IMG/VR virus record: IMGVR_UViG_3300036791_000469
Location: 1 to 40,684 of that record
Source of the DNA: a virus
Reading direction: 5' to 3' (one strand)
Length of the DNA stretch: 40,684 nt
Below are positions 31,188-38,138 of this stretch, in pieces. The position numbers and the translations under genes were made by a program. The notes under the pieces were generated by a model. It was not told the DNA's origin, made no database searches, and was given only the letters and a program-made list of their open reading frames with translations. Every line of letters starts with the position of its first letter. The first letter of the stretch is position 1.

Positions 31188-31427
31188 TCAGGTAAGGCTG
31201 GACAGTTTCACACCACTTTTTTTGCCGATGCTGGGAAATTTACTGCGTACTTTGCTCTTGATGTTGGCATACGTAGCCGGCGCCAGGTTGCCTTTCTTCA
31301 CCGATCGCGCGCCTAGCTGAATGGCTTTGCGGCCGTGCTCGATGTCTTCGATGGGATAGGATCGGCCAGGGCCGGCAAATGACTTAGCTGGCAGTTCTTT
31401 GCGTGCTTTGGTGCTCAGTTTTGCCAT
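31188..31427 (-). CDS. Small phage protein with LPAKSFAGPGRSYPI motif (79 aa)
   Basis: The N-terminal ARKELPAKSFAGPGRSYPIE then DIEHGRKAIQL is a widespread small phage motif (DUF6582-like) of unknown role. The C-terminus is SGVKLSSLT, one of three similar endings in adjacent genes. ATG with GAGG nine bases upstream. Basic overall. Confidence 0.68.
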   Translation of the reverse strand: MAKLSTKARKELPAKSFAGPGRSYPIEDIEHGRKAIQLGARSVKKGNLAPATYANIKSKVRSKFPSIGKKSGVKLSSLT

Positions 31428-31551
31428 TTTGTTGTGCCTCTATAATTTCCCAGCGGCGTTTCAGCGCCACCCACTCCACCATCGTCAATTGATCCAGGCT
31501 ATGCAGGCCGGCAATGCGCTTGTAGCCTTCAATTAACTGCGCGCGGGTCAT
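31384..31551 (-). CDS. Overlapping microprotein (55 aa)
   Basis: The ATG overlaps the stop of the 62-aa gene as ATGA and the stop lies 44 nt inside the next gene. The product (MTRAQLIEGYKRIAGLHSLD onward) is helical and plausible as a folded small protein, with MVEWVALKRRWEII in the middle. Support is coupling and composition only. Confidence 0.5.
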   Translation of the reverse strand: MTRAQLIEGYKRIAGLHSLDQLTMVEWVALKRRWEIIEAQQNGKTEHQSTQRTAS

Positions 31552-31736
31552 TTTGCGAGATCCGACAGCTTCACGCCACCGCGGCGCACTTTAGCATTGT
31601 GTTTGGCCTGCATCGCGCGGCCTTTGGCTGTTTCTTTGTTGCCCCGCATCGCGCCCAGCTTGTTCATCACCATGTACGGAACTTTGCTGTTGGCGCCATA
31701 TTCGGCTTTGAGTTTTTCTTCCAGAAATTTAGGCAT
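31548..31736 (-). CDS. Small basic phage protein with KLSDL tail (62 aa)
   Basis: MPKFLEEKLKAEYGANSKVP then YMVMNKLGAMRGNKET matches a small protein found beside head genes in podoviruses, function unknown. It ends GGVKLSDLAK. It is highly basic and could bind DNA. Confidence 0.68.
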   Translation of the reverse strand: MPKFLEEKLKAEYGANSKVPYMVMNKLGAMRGNKETAKGRAMQAKHNAKVRRGGVKLSDLAK

Positions 31737-31828
31737 GTTTCTTCCTTCGCCGCCGCGGCCGTTTCATGGTTAGCTTTGGATTCTAGTTCAGCCAGGAATT
31801 TGGAGAGATCAAACCAGCAGTTTCCCAT
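31667..31828 (-). CDS. Possible overlapping microprotein (53 aa)
   Basis: The ATG follows the stop of the Cys-rich gene directly (TAGATG) and the frame runs 70 nt into the 62-aa gene. The first 30 residues fill what would otherwise be a 92-nt gap. No ribosome site is evident, so expression would depend on reinitiation. Confidence 0.35.
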   Translation of the reverse strand: MGNCWFDLSKFLAELESKANHETAAAAKEETCLNFWKKNSKPNMAPTAKFRTW

Positions 31829-32026
31829 CTATCTTGCCAAGCCGCTTAGCTGGATGCCAGCCTTCGCGGAAAACTTGCGGCACCAATCCTGCGGCAGGAT
31901 CACACCTTTGACGATCTCACAGCGTTTGATGACTTGGAAATGCCGGCACTGGCTGCAGTGCTTCGGCCCTTTGGCGGGATGTTCATAGCCAACTTCAGAC
32001 TTTTCATACTGCTTTGGGGGATTCAC
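31829..32026 (-). CDS. Four-cysteine, HiPIP-like small protein (65 aa)
   Basis: Cysteines at 24, 27, 36 and 49 (HCSQCRHF, KRCEIVKG, DWCRKF) follow the C-x2-C-xn-C-xn-WC pattern of high-potential iron-sulfur-like small proteins that also occur in podovirus head operons. It could bind a 4Fe-4S cluster or zinc. The GTG start comes directly after the previous stop. It ends AGIQLSGLAR. Confidence 0.62.
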   Translation of the reverse strand: MNPPKQYEKSEVGYEHPAKGPKHCSQCRHFQVIKRCEIVKGVILPQDWCRKFSAKAGIQLSGLAR

Positions 32027-32173
32027 TTAGCCTTGGTTTGCTGCGCCTGTTTCTTTCATGATCTTGCCGGCCAGTTCGGTGGCTTCCTCAAACCGTTTAT
32101 CACTGAGCATCACTTCCCAATCGGCACTGATCAGCACGGCGATTAGCAATGCCTTTAGTTGCGCTTCGGTCAC
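32027..32173 (-). CDS. Small helical protein (48 aa)
   Basis: GTG start overlapping the HNH stop as GTGA. The protein is helical (LKALLIAVLISADWEVMLSD, then a FEEATELAGKIM helix). Too short for most ORF callers but well placed: its stop abuts the next start. Function unknown. Confidence 0.55.
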   Translation of the reverse strand: MTEAQLKALLIAVLISADWEVMLSDKRFEEATELAGKIMKETGAANQG

Positions 32174-32547
32174 TTCGCCGCCTTGGCTTGCGCAATCGAT
32201 GCCTTCAGCAATTCCGTTAGCGTCTTGGCGTCTACGTCCTGGCCTAGCGCCATTGCGCGGATCCAGCGGCTGACAGGTACCAGCCCGGCCTGCGCTTTGA
32301 TAGCTTTATACTCATCTGGTTCAAACATCACGATAACACGATGATTGCGCTGCCGCCCACCGCGAAGGCGTGAACCTTTTGGATGTTTCTTCCAATGACA
32401 AGGCTTGCACAAAACAACCAAGTTATCAGGGTGATTATTGGCTCTGTCCCGATCCTTGTGGTGAATTTCAACTTTGCCAACCGTATGGCATTCTGTGCAT
32501 TCGTTATTTGCAGATTGAACCAGCAACGTGCGTAGTGTGGTATCCAT
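32170..32547 (-). CDS. HNH endonuclease fused to an RHH-like C-terminal domain (125 aa)
   Basis: Residues 17-55 are an HNH module: CTECHTVGKVEIHHKDRDRA then LVVLCKPCHWKKH. After a basic linker, residues 70-105 (RVIVMFEPDEYKAIKAQAGL then VPVSRWIRAMAL) resemble a ribbon-helix-helix DNA-binding unit and parallel a stretch in the next gene upstream. HNH genes beside terminases often assist packaging-site cutting; here homing or regulation are alternatives. The ATG at 32547 is chosen over an upstream start at 32568. Confidence 0.72.
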   Translation of the reverse strand: MDTTLRTLLVQSANNECTECHTVGKVEIHHKDRDRANNHPDNLVVLCKPCHWKKHPKGSRLRGGRQRNHRVIVMFEPDEYKAIKAQAGLVPVSRWIRAMALGQDVDAKTLTELLKASIAQAKAAK

Positions 32548-32610
32548 ATACACAGAGTACCACAACATTGTATTGATCTGCCTAAAATTGCCTGCTGTGT
32601 GTCCAATGCG

Positions 32611-32865
32611 TTAACTCCCTACCGTGCCGCGGCAATCGAAGCAATATCGGCCTGGCTGGGTACCGTGCTGGCAAGCGCTAGGGCTATCTGGCCCTTTTTC
32701 CGGCATGTTATGCGCCAGCTTGGGCAGCGTTGGCCTGAGGATGGCTTCGTTGCATTGCCGCCTGATCCACGTCGCTAACGGCAGCCCGGCCAATTCTGCC
32801 TTCGTCTTCCACTGTTCCCATTCGGCTACGTGCGCCAATATAACGACTGCCTTGTCACGTGCCAT
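32611..32865 (-). CDS. RHH-like small DNA-binding protein (84 aa)
   Basis: KAVVILAHVAEWEQWKTKAE followed by LAGLPLATWIRRQCNEA is a strand-helix-helix pattern of ribbon-helix-helix proteins (plasmid mobilisation and Arc-like regulators). The C-terminus has a CxHG...YCFDC Cys/His cluster. A TTG at 32910 is a possible longer start; the ATG at 32865 lies after a palindrome (32887-32900) that could be its operator. Confidence 0.58.
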   Translation of the reverse strand: MARDKAVVILAHVAEWEQWKTKAELAGLPLATWIRRQCNEAILRPTLPKLAHNMPEKGPDSPSACQHGTQPGRYCFDCRGTVGS

Positions 32866-32886
32866 AGGCTGGGCGTTTTGAGAAAA

Positions 32887-32900
32887 TGGTAAAATTACCA
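32887..32900. promoter_or_regulatory. Operator-like palindrome upstream of the RHH-like gene
   Basis: TGGTAA-AA-TTACCA is a perfect 6-bp inverted repeat. On the minus strand a TTGACG (-35-like, 32910-32905) immediately precedes it, but no convincing -10 box follows. Autoregulation by the adjacent RHH-like protein is inferred. Confidence 0.4.
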
Positions 32901-32928
32901 AATTCGTCAAACTGATACTTATGCTTGA

Positions 32929-34425
32929 CTAGCTGGCCATCCAAGACAGGCCATCGTCGCGCCCACCGTAGTACCGCGGTTCTTCTTTTGGCTCAGGGCG
33001 CCGCGCCGCCACCACCTGCGCAAACGTTAGCGCCAAGGCATCGGCATCGTCAGGGCTATCCAGGCCGCGTTTCTTCATCAATTGCTTATCTTCTAGCTTG
33101 ATGCGCTGTTGCTTGTCACTGACCAAGCATGGGCCGGCGAGATCCGCAGCCAAGCCAGGATCACTGTCAATGGCGCCATCCCTGAGCCAGTCTTTCATCT
33201 TGGCCCACATGTAATCTCGCATGTAAGCGGCAGTATTTTCAGGGCTGTGCGCACCAAAGTTAACGGTTACGATGTTGTTATGTCCAAGCTGCCTGAGTCG
33301 GGCTTCAACAGGGGCGGCAATTCCTGCTGAATCAAGGAACAGCATTGCGATCTTGCGCCCGTTGTAAGAATGAGTGAGGATATCCGCCAGTTTGCCGGTG
33401 AGCACTGCAGGGTCGCGCGTAAATTCCCCTTTAATCTTGATAGGTTTAATCGAAGCTGCGTCAAATCCGCAGCGGAAACGGATAACGTTATCATCGGCAC
33501 CGCCCCAAGCGAAGTCTACGCCTGCCACAAGCGGCTCATCCGGCAGAACGATCACGCGCTTTTTTTGCGCCTGGTCAATGAGATCTTGATCTATGAATTG
33601 CGCTGACTCTGCAACTGGCGGCAGGCCACGCGCGCGCACTCGGAAGAAATCGGAGTTTTCCCCGTAATCCTGTTCCCATTCAGCCAGCTTCTCTTTGTTC
33701 GTGCCTTCAACTTCCCTGCTGTCAATGACATATTGCTTCCAACGGTGCCGGGCTTTGCCGAACACCACATCGTAAAATGGCCCTTTGTTGCGTGTGGGAT
33801 TGCCGAACACCAGCCAGATGATCTGGGTATTCTCATCCAGCATCACGCCTTCGGCTACATCAAAGATGATCTGCGGCACTTCACTGCTTTCATCGATGAC
33901 GAATAGCAGCCGCTTGCCTTTATTGTGCAAGCCGGCCGCAGCCGCGGGATTATCTTCTGACCAAGGTACCAAGTCTGCGCGCCAGGTTTCGGCTTGCGCA
34001 TCGCGCGCCTTCACGCTAGTTACTGTTTTGTCAAACAGATCAGCATTGATGGCCAGCCGAAACCACTTGGCTAGTTCTGGGCTGGTCTTGGTCTTTAGCT
34101 GGTTATCGGTGTTTGCGGTAACGTTGCAGCGCGCGCCTTCAAACGTAGATAGCGCCCACCACACAATCCAACTGATGAGCGCGGATTTGCCAACATCGTG
34201 GCCACTGCTGACGGCAATCTGGCACGGTTGAAACCGCGTAGCAGGATTGCGTAGATGCTGGCCAATGTAGCTGAGCACTTCGCGCTGCCATTGCCGCGGC
34301 CCTTGTGAATCGGCTAGTTCACCTTCGCCCCAAGGGAAGCCATAGGCCACGCCACCCAGCGGGTCAAACGTGTATAGCTCTGTGATTTCTTCTTGGACTA
34401 AGCCAATTTCTGCGGTAGTGAGCAT
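32929..34425 (-). CDS. terL: Terminase large subunit (498 aa)
   Basis: ATPase: Walker A SGHDVGKS at residues 74-81, Walker B LLFVIDESSE at 173-182, coupling motif FGNPTR near 208-212. Nuclease: acidic residues D304 (AGVDFAWGG), D365 (LFLDSAG) and D462 (DDADALAL) in RNase-H-like strands. All key residues are present. It starts inside the end of the small-subunit gene (28-nt overlap). Drives headful DNA packaging. Confidence 0.92.
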   Translation of the reverse strand: MLTTAEIGLVQEEITELYTFDPLGGVAYGFPWGEGELADSQGPRQWQREVLSYIGQHLRNPATRFQPCQIAVSSGHDVGKSALISWIVWWALSTFEGARCNVTANTDNQLKTKTSPELAKWFRLAINADLFDKTVTSVKARDAQAETWRADLVPWSEDNPAAAAGLHNKGKRLLFVIDESSEVPQIIFDVAEGVMLDENTQIIWLVFGNPTRNKGPFYDVVFGKARHRWKQYVIDSREVEGTNKEKLAEWEQDYGENSDFFRVRARGLPPVAESAQFIDQDLIDQAQKKRVIVLPDEPLVAGVDFAWGGADDNVIRFRCGFDAASIKPIKIKGEFTRDPAVLTGKLADILTHSYNGRKIAMLFLDSAGIAAPVEARLRQLGHNNIVTVNFGAHSPENTAAYMRDYMWAKMKDWLRDGAIDSDPGLAADLAGPCLVSDKQQRIKLEDKQLMKKRGLDSPDDADALALTFAQVVAARRPEPKEEPRYYGGRDDGLSWMAS

Positions 34426-34766
34426 TCTACAATTTTAGCTGCACGATCGCGCGCGGTGGCCATCCGATCGGTGATGGTAATCTCGCCGCTAAATTCCATG
34501 CGGTGAACGTTCTTTTCATCGTCCATTTCGCGAATCAAAAGCACGCCAGCCATGCGCGAATCGCCTTCGATTGTGTCGTTGAGGAATTTTTCAACTTTGA
34601 CGCGATTCTTCTTTTTTTTCAACCACTTGCGATAGATGGATCCTACTGTGTGCTTGGGCCGGCCGCCAGGATTTCCGCTGGTCCCTTTAGGGAACTGTTT
34701 CAGCTTGTCACCAAATCTACTTAGTAAGTGACTGTTTTCAGTCTGGGCCTTGCTAATTGGATCCAT
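34398..34766 (-). CDS. terS: Terminase small subunit candidate, DUF5681 type (122 aa)
   Basis: FPKGTSGNPGGRPKHTVGSI is the DUF5681 signature found in proteins directly upstream of phage large terminases. A basic KWLKKKKNRVKVEKF stretch could contact DNA. The ATG at 34766 overlaps the previous gene by 14 nt; an earlier TTG at 34808 is less likely. Recognition of the packaging site is the expected role. Confidence 0.75.
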   Translation of the reverse strand: MDPISKAQTENSHLLSRFGDKLKQFPKGTSGNPGGRPKHTVGSIYRKWLKKKKNRVKVEKFLNDTIEGDSRMAGVLLIREMDDEKNVHRMEFSGEITITDRMATARDRAAKIVECSLPQKLA

Positions 34767-34974
34767 GCTGGAATCGCTGCGGCTTTCGTAGGGTGAGTGA
34801 TAAACCAAGGGGACCAGCTATAAATTCCTGGTGAGACAGCATTTCTAGCTGCCGTTCCATTCGCTTGAACTGGCTGTTTACTAACTCTGCGGCCTGGCGT
34901 ACTGATGCGCGAAGCTGATTCCGGCGAATGATGGCTGGGTGAATTTCCATCTGCATGATGGTGCGGCTGGTCAT
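34753..34974 (-). CDS. Hypothetical helical protein (73 aa)
   Basis: ATG at 34974 overlaps the previous stop as ATGA. The protein is helical (NQLRASVRQAAELVNSQFKR then MERQLEML), with a short Gly/Leu C-terminus. Position before the terminase genes suggests a packaging accessory; not recognised. Confidence 0.6.
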   Translation of the reverse strand: MTSRTIMQMEIHPAIIRRNQLRASVRQAAELVNSQFKRMERQLEMLSHQEFIAGPLGLSLTLRKPQRFQHGSN

Positions 34975-35234
34975 GTCAATTGGAGTGTACCGAACTTTGG
35001 GCCAAAAGCAACATTTTCGCTGTAAAAGGCCGATGGGCCGCGCACTGTCCATTCACTGCGTTTGCTGTCAGAGCGGGTTAAACGGATCTGGCGCGAATTG
35101 ATGAACTGGCCATCTTTGCGTGCGGTGATGGCTTTCGCTTCAGCCAGGGAAACATGATAGGGCTGGGCAAAATCGCTGAGTACTTCGATACGCTTAGAAA
35201 TGCGGGTACCTTTGGGTAGGGTGGCACCGAACAA
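34971..35234 (-). CDS. Hypothetical beta-rich protein (87 aa)
   Basis: First gene after the promoter at 35282-35310. The proposed start is TTG at 35234 with only a weak site. The sequence (YHVSLAEAKAITARKDGQFI; RQIRLTRSDSKRSEWTVRGP) suggests a small mixed fold. No family recognised. Confidence 0.58.
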   Translation of the reverse strand: MFGATLPKGTRISKRIEVLSDFAQPYHVSLAEAKAITARKDGQFINSRQIRLTRSDSKRSEWTVRGPSAFYSENVAFGPKFGTLQLT

Positions 35235-35281
35235 CAGGAAAACCGCCCCGGCGCAGGGCTAGGAATGGCTACAGCAATGCA

Positions 35282-35310
35282 TGTATATGAGAGTAAAGGA
35301 CGAATGTCAA
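35282..35310 (-). promoter_or_regulatory. Leftward promoter before the packaging/head genes
   Basis: Minus strand: -35 TTGACA (35310-35305), 17-bp spacer, -10 TATACA (35287-35282). It lies in an 81-bp gap between genes and points at the terminase operon. Perfect -35 and spacing match the early promoter at 7219-7247. Likely drives late genes with host sigma-70. Confidence 0.65.
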
Positions 35311-35315
35311 CCGGA

Positions 35316-35516
35316 TTATTGCTGGTCAATCAACGCTTGCATTGCGCGACTGTCACGAATCTGGCAGATCGCTTCGTGAATTGGCAAGTTATAACGCTGC
35401 GCGCGTTCTAACACTTGCTTTTCATGCTTGGGGCAAAGTTTGGCGTATTGCGCTGCTGGATCCCCGGTACAGATCCAGCAGGTTTTAACCGTTTCCACCG
35501 TTTTAGCCGCCCACAT
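35316..35516 (-). CDS. Small cysteine protein (66 aa)
   Basis: Start at MWAAKTVETVKTCWICTGDP; the CWIC pair plus a CPKH further on suggest a zinc knuckle. The C-terminal half is helical. It overlaps the previous gene by 14 nt. Function unknown. Confidence 0.6.
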   Translation of the reverse strand: MWAAKTVETVKTCWICTGDPAAQYAKLCPKHEKQVLERAQRYNLPIHEAICQIRDSRAMQALIDQQ

Positions 35517-35715
35517 GGATGGTGCCGCCTGGGCCTGGCTTGCCACCATTTCGGATGGTTTGAGTAGCTGGCTGCACCGCGGTGTTGTGGTAGACCGTCA
35601 GGGTGCCGGCCAGCGCCAAGCCAGCCAGCACCGTTGCCACCAACTTGCCACCAACTTGCCACCGATGTACCACCACTGTACCTGCTATCACTTGGCCTGG
35701 CTTCAGTTCGTTCAT
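35503..35715 (-). CDS. Single-span membrane protein (70 aa)
   Basis: AGGAGG ribosome site. Residues 22-40 (VGGKLVATVLAGLALAGTLT) form one membrane span. The C-terminal tail is Gly/Pro-rich (NGGKPGPGGTIHVGG) and probably periplasmic. Role unknown. Confidence 0.65.
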   Translation of the reverse strand: MNELKPGQVIAGTVVVHRWQVGGKLVATVLAGLALAGTLTVYHNTAVQPATQTIRNGGKPGPGGTIHVGG

Positions 35716-35726
35716 GGTGATTCCTC

Positions 35727-35972
35727 CTATAAAATATCTGCTGGGCCTGAATTATCTCGGATTTCTTCCCACGTCCATACCGGACTCATTCTGACTTCGC
35801 GGTACCACGGCAGCCCATCTTTCACGCCTACTGCCTCAAATACGCGGTACCATGACCGCCCACTGGAATCCCAAACAGGAATCAGCGGCAGATTGATAGC
35901 CTTAAGATTCGGCGTATTTTCCATGTCCTTAATCTGCGAGCAGCCGCAGCGCGTTTCCAGCAAAACCTTCAT
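35727..35972 (-). CDS. Hypothetical protein (81 aa)
   Basis: ATGA overlap with the upstream gene. Trp- and Val-rich C-terminal half (VWDSSGRSWYRVFEAVGVKD; VRMSPVWTWEEIRDNSG) suggests a small compact beta fold. A CGC motif lies near the N-terminus. Not recognised. Confidence 0.62.
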   Translation of the reverse strand: MKVLLETRCGCSQIKDMENTPNLKAINLPLIPVWDSSGRSWYRVFEAVGVKDGLPWYREVRMSPVWTWEEIRDNSGPADIL

Positions 35973-36148
35973 CGGTGTTGCCGATCAGCAATCTGCTTGT
36001 ATTCCATCCACTTCTCGAAACCCACTGCAGGCGTCAGTACATACCATGTCCAAAACTCTGGTGAAGTTTGCCCATGCGTCATCAGAACAAACCACTTCTC
36101 CTGATCATCGGTGGCGTATAGTTCGCCTTCGTGAATGAAGAAATGCAT
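35969..36148 (-). CDS. Hypothetical small protein (59 aa)
   Basis: ATG at 36148 preceded by AGGTGG nine bases upstream; preferred over a GTG at 36160 that lies in that site. Aromatic-rich (MHFFIHEGELYATDDQEKWF). Not recognised. Confidence 0.6.
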   Translation of the reverse strand: MHFFIHEGELYATDDQEKWFVLMTHGQTSPEFWTWYVLTPAVGFEKWMEYKQIADRQHR

Positions 36149-36184
36149 GGCCGATTCCACCTAAAAAATTCCGCCAATCGGCCG

Positions 36185-36328
36185 TTAAATGCCGAATGCC
36201 GAATCAAACGCCTGGGCTACCCACTTCAGCTTCGCCGCTTTCTTGGCTTCCAGCTTGGCGGCAATGTAGGCCACCCGTTCTTCGGTGCTCATCTGGCTTA
36301 GCTTCTGGATCTCTTGGCTGGTTAGCAT
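36185..36328 (-). CDS. Small helical protein (47 aa)
   Basis: Strong AGGAGG ribosome site. The product is one long amphipathic helix region (MLTSQEIQKLSQMSTEERVA then YIAAKLEAKKAAKLKWVAQA). Missed by size-limited callers, but the ribosome site and lack of any competing gene support it. Function unknown. Confidence 0.62.
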   Translation of the reverse strand: MLTSQEIQKLSQMSTEERVAYIAAKLEAKKAAKLKWVAQAFDSAFGI

Positions 36329-36402
36329 TTTGGTGTTTCCTCCTGAACCCATCGTAGCAAGTCACCTTTTGTGCTGTAACCTGGCCTAAAGGGCAATGCT
36401 GC

Positions 36403-36543
36403 CTATGATTTAAGTAACTTTTTAGACACACACTTGGGCCGGCCACCTGCTTTGCCGTTCTGGCGTGCCGCAGCCGCCTTGGCTGGTGACTTGGATTGCC
36501 CACCTAGCCGGCCCAGTGCCGCGGCTGCTTTGGAAGGATTCAT
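36403..36543 (-). CDS. Small basic Ala/Gly/Lys protein (46 aa)
   Basis: ATGA overlap with the upstream stop. The sequence LGRLGGQSKSPAKAAAARQN then GKAGGRPK repeats a style common in small phage and mobile-element proteins that carry an AAR-NG-KGGRP box. Very basic; nucleic-acid contact is likely. Function unknown. Confidence 0.65.
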   Translation of the reverse strand: MNPSKAAAALGRLGGQSKSPAKAAAARQNGKAGGRPKCVSKKLLKS

Positions 36544-36839
36544 CGTGATGCCTTTCGTAGAACGTTCCCCGATTCTGCGGCTATGTCCATTGAATAGAAG
36601 CCCTTCAAGCCACCATTAAACGGTTCCAGATAGAAACGGACGCTGGCGCTGTGCGCCATTGCCAGGGCGTATTTCTTCGTGATCCGCTTCGGCCAGCGCG
36701 GTTCCTTGGCCAGCCGGCCATTGCGAAAACCTCTGTTGCGCTCTGGCTGGGCTAATTCGCTGTTAAATTCCGCTTCACAAGCAGGGCAGTTCAGCGGGTC
36801 AATCCCGCGGCCGCCGTGATCTTTGCAGGTGATGTTCAT
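36540..36839 (-). CDS. Zinc-finger-like protein (99 aa)
   Basis: The N-terminus MNITCKDHGGRGIDPLNCPA then CEAEF has three Cys and a His suited to bind zinc. The rest is basic and mixed. ATGA overlaps at both ends. Not recognised. Confidence 0.62.
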   Translation of the reverse strand: MNITCKDHGGRGIDPLNCPACEAEFNSELAQPERNRGFRNGRLAKEPRWPKRITKKYALAMAHSASVRFYLEPFNGGLKGFYSMDIAAESGNVLRKASR

Positions 36840-37183
36840 GCTGCCACCGTCAGCAGCTTGGCCGCATTCGCTGGGTTAACGGTGACGGTCAAGCCGCAAT
36901 CGATGCCCTGGAAGATGCGATTGCTGACGCAGGCAAAACCTTCAGGGATCATCACCGCATCCAGCCCTGAAATCTTGCGATCAAAGCCCGACTGCGCTGG
37001 CACTTCCTGGGATACTGCGCCATCGGCCAAGCGCACAAAGCGGAAATACTCCCGCGACCCACCATCCCAGAAACTGCGGCAATCCAGTGGCGCGCTCTGC
37101 ACCGCAAAATAGAACTTGCGGCCTTTGTACCCTGGGAATGCCGCCTTGGCGATCGCTTTCACCGATTTGTCATTCGTCTTCAT
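36836..37183 (-). CDS. Hypothetical protein (115 aa)
   Basis: The ATG at 37183 has GTGAGGAC upstream. The protein is a small alpha/beta domain (YKGRKFYFAVQSAPLDCRSF; SREYFRFVRLADGA; NRIFQGIDCGLTVTVNPANA). It is the first gene after the promoter-like element at 37206-37234. Not recognised. Confidence 0.65.
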   Translation of the reverse strand: MKTNDKSVKAIAKAAFPGYKGRKFYFAVQSAPLDCRSFWDGGSREYFRFVRLADGAVSQEVPAQSGFDRKISGLDAVMIPEGFACVSNRIFQGIDCGLTVTVNPANAAKLLTVAA

Positions 37184-37205
37184 TGGGTTTGTCCTCACTG
37201 AAGAC

Positions 37206-37234
37206 ATATTAAACCCAAGCGCTTAGGCTGGCAA
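37206..37234 (-). promoter_or_regulatory. Leftward promoter-like element
   Basis: Minus strand: TTGCCA (37234-37229), 17-bp spacer, TAATAT (37211-37206), in a 129-bp gap between genes. A perfect inverted repeat GGTAC-AAAA-GTACC (37236-37249) lies just upstream of the -35, a possible operator or activator site. Confidence 0.5.
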
Positions 37235-37312
37235 TGGTACAAAAGTACCGAATTTGCCGTAGTACTTTATTCGCTGGGCTGCCGATCGTGCCGGCGCAGC
37301 CAGCGTATGTCT

Positions 37313-37567
37313 TCATCGGTTAGATCGGCTTCGGTGGCCTGCGCGCCATCTGGGTGATCGCATGGGCCGCAGCGTTGCCTTTTCTGCTCGAATCTGGGCT
37401 TTGAGCGCCCAGACATTGGCCATTGCTTCCTCTAGGATAGGCTCCCTGCGTCCGCCTGCACGCCACAGGCGAAAGATATGCTGCCCGGTGCGTATTAGGA
37501 TCAACTCTGCACGTTCAAGCCTATGTAGCTGCGCGCGGTAGGTTTCTGACTTTGGCTTTTTGCTCAC
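37313..37567 (-). CDS. Hypothetical basic helical protein (84 aa)
   Basis: GTG start overlapping the RusA-like stop as GTGA. Arg-rich with long helices (ETYRAQLHRLERAELILIRT). Could bind nucleic acid and assist recombination with its neighbour. Not recognised. Confidence 0.6.
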   Translation of the reverse strand: MSKKPKSETYRAQLHRLERAELILIRTGQHIFRLWRAGGRREPILEEAMANVWALKAQIRAEKATLRPMRSPRWRAGHRSRSNR

Positions 37568-37938
37568 AGTGCCTCAATTTCCACGATGGTCTGGCGTTCT
37601 TTGCCGATCACTTGCTTAGGTTCATCCAGTTGCAGGGATTTCGCGTCATCGTTCTTCAGAAAGCCAATCTGCACCAGAGCATCCAGAATGGGCTTCTGGG
37701 CGCCGGCTAAGTTGTCTGCATCGAATGGTTTGCCGTGATAAACCGTAATCAGCACGCGCATCTTTCGGCCATCCTGCGCTGCCAGGCAGATCTTGCGGCC
37801 CTGGACGGCGCCGGCCAGCCAAAACAGATCGCTTTGCCAGGCCAGGCGCAGCCGCCGATAGGCTTGGGGATGGCGATATTTCCGCCTGAGCACATTAGGC
37901 GAATCAGCTACCCGCGGCACTGCAATGGCCCAGGTCAT
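37564..37938 (-). CDS. rusA: RusA-like Holliday junction resolvase (124 aa)
   Basis: From ATG 37938 the core KPFDADNLAGAQKPILDALV then IGFLKNDD carries the RusA acidic residues D73, D75, D86 and D97/D98. N- and C-terminal strands (RVLITVYHG; RQTIVEIEAL) complete the fold. The longer reading to 38085 overlaps the upstream gene and is rejected because the ATG overlaps that stop as ATGA. Resolves branched DNA before packaging. Confidence 0.8.
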   Translation of the reverse strand: MTWAIAVPRVADSPNVLRRKYRHPQAYRRLRLAWQSDLFWLAGAVQGRKICLAAQDGRKMRVLITVYHGKPFDADNLAGAQKPILDALVQIGFLKNDDAKSLQLDEPKQVIGKERQTIVEIEAL

Positions 37939-38138
37939 TTGCCCTGCACCACCACCCCGCAGTTGCAAGGCATTCGGTGCCACCAGTGACAAGTAGGAAG
38001 GTGCTCTGCTTTTGACTGTACTTGTATTTTGCCGTCCCAGGCTTCGCAGCGGAACTTCTGGCCGCATTCTTCGCAGGCGTACCACACCGTCTTTCCTACG
38101 ACTTGCTTTCGCAGATCAAGATGCTGACAATCGCTCAT
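37935..38138 (-). CDS. Zinc-binding small protein (67 aa)
   Basis: ATGA start at 38138. Cys/His layout: DCQHL, YACEECGQKFRC, HLPTCHWWH, CNCG, giving enough ligands for two metal sites. Not recognised beyond zinc-finger style. Confidence 0.62.
   Translation of the reverse strand: MSDCQHLDLRKQVVGKTVWYACEECGQKFRCEAWDGKIQVQSKAEHLPTCHWWHRMPCNCGVVVQGK

Noticed and set aside
36204-36503. 99-aa minus-strand ORF
   Set aside because: It overlaps two better-supported small genes (36185-36328 and 36403-36543) in another frame and has unnatural composition.
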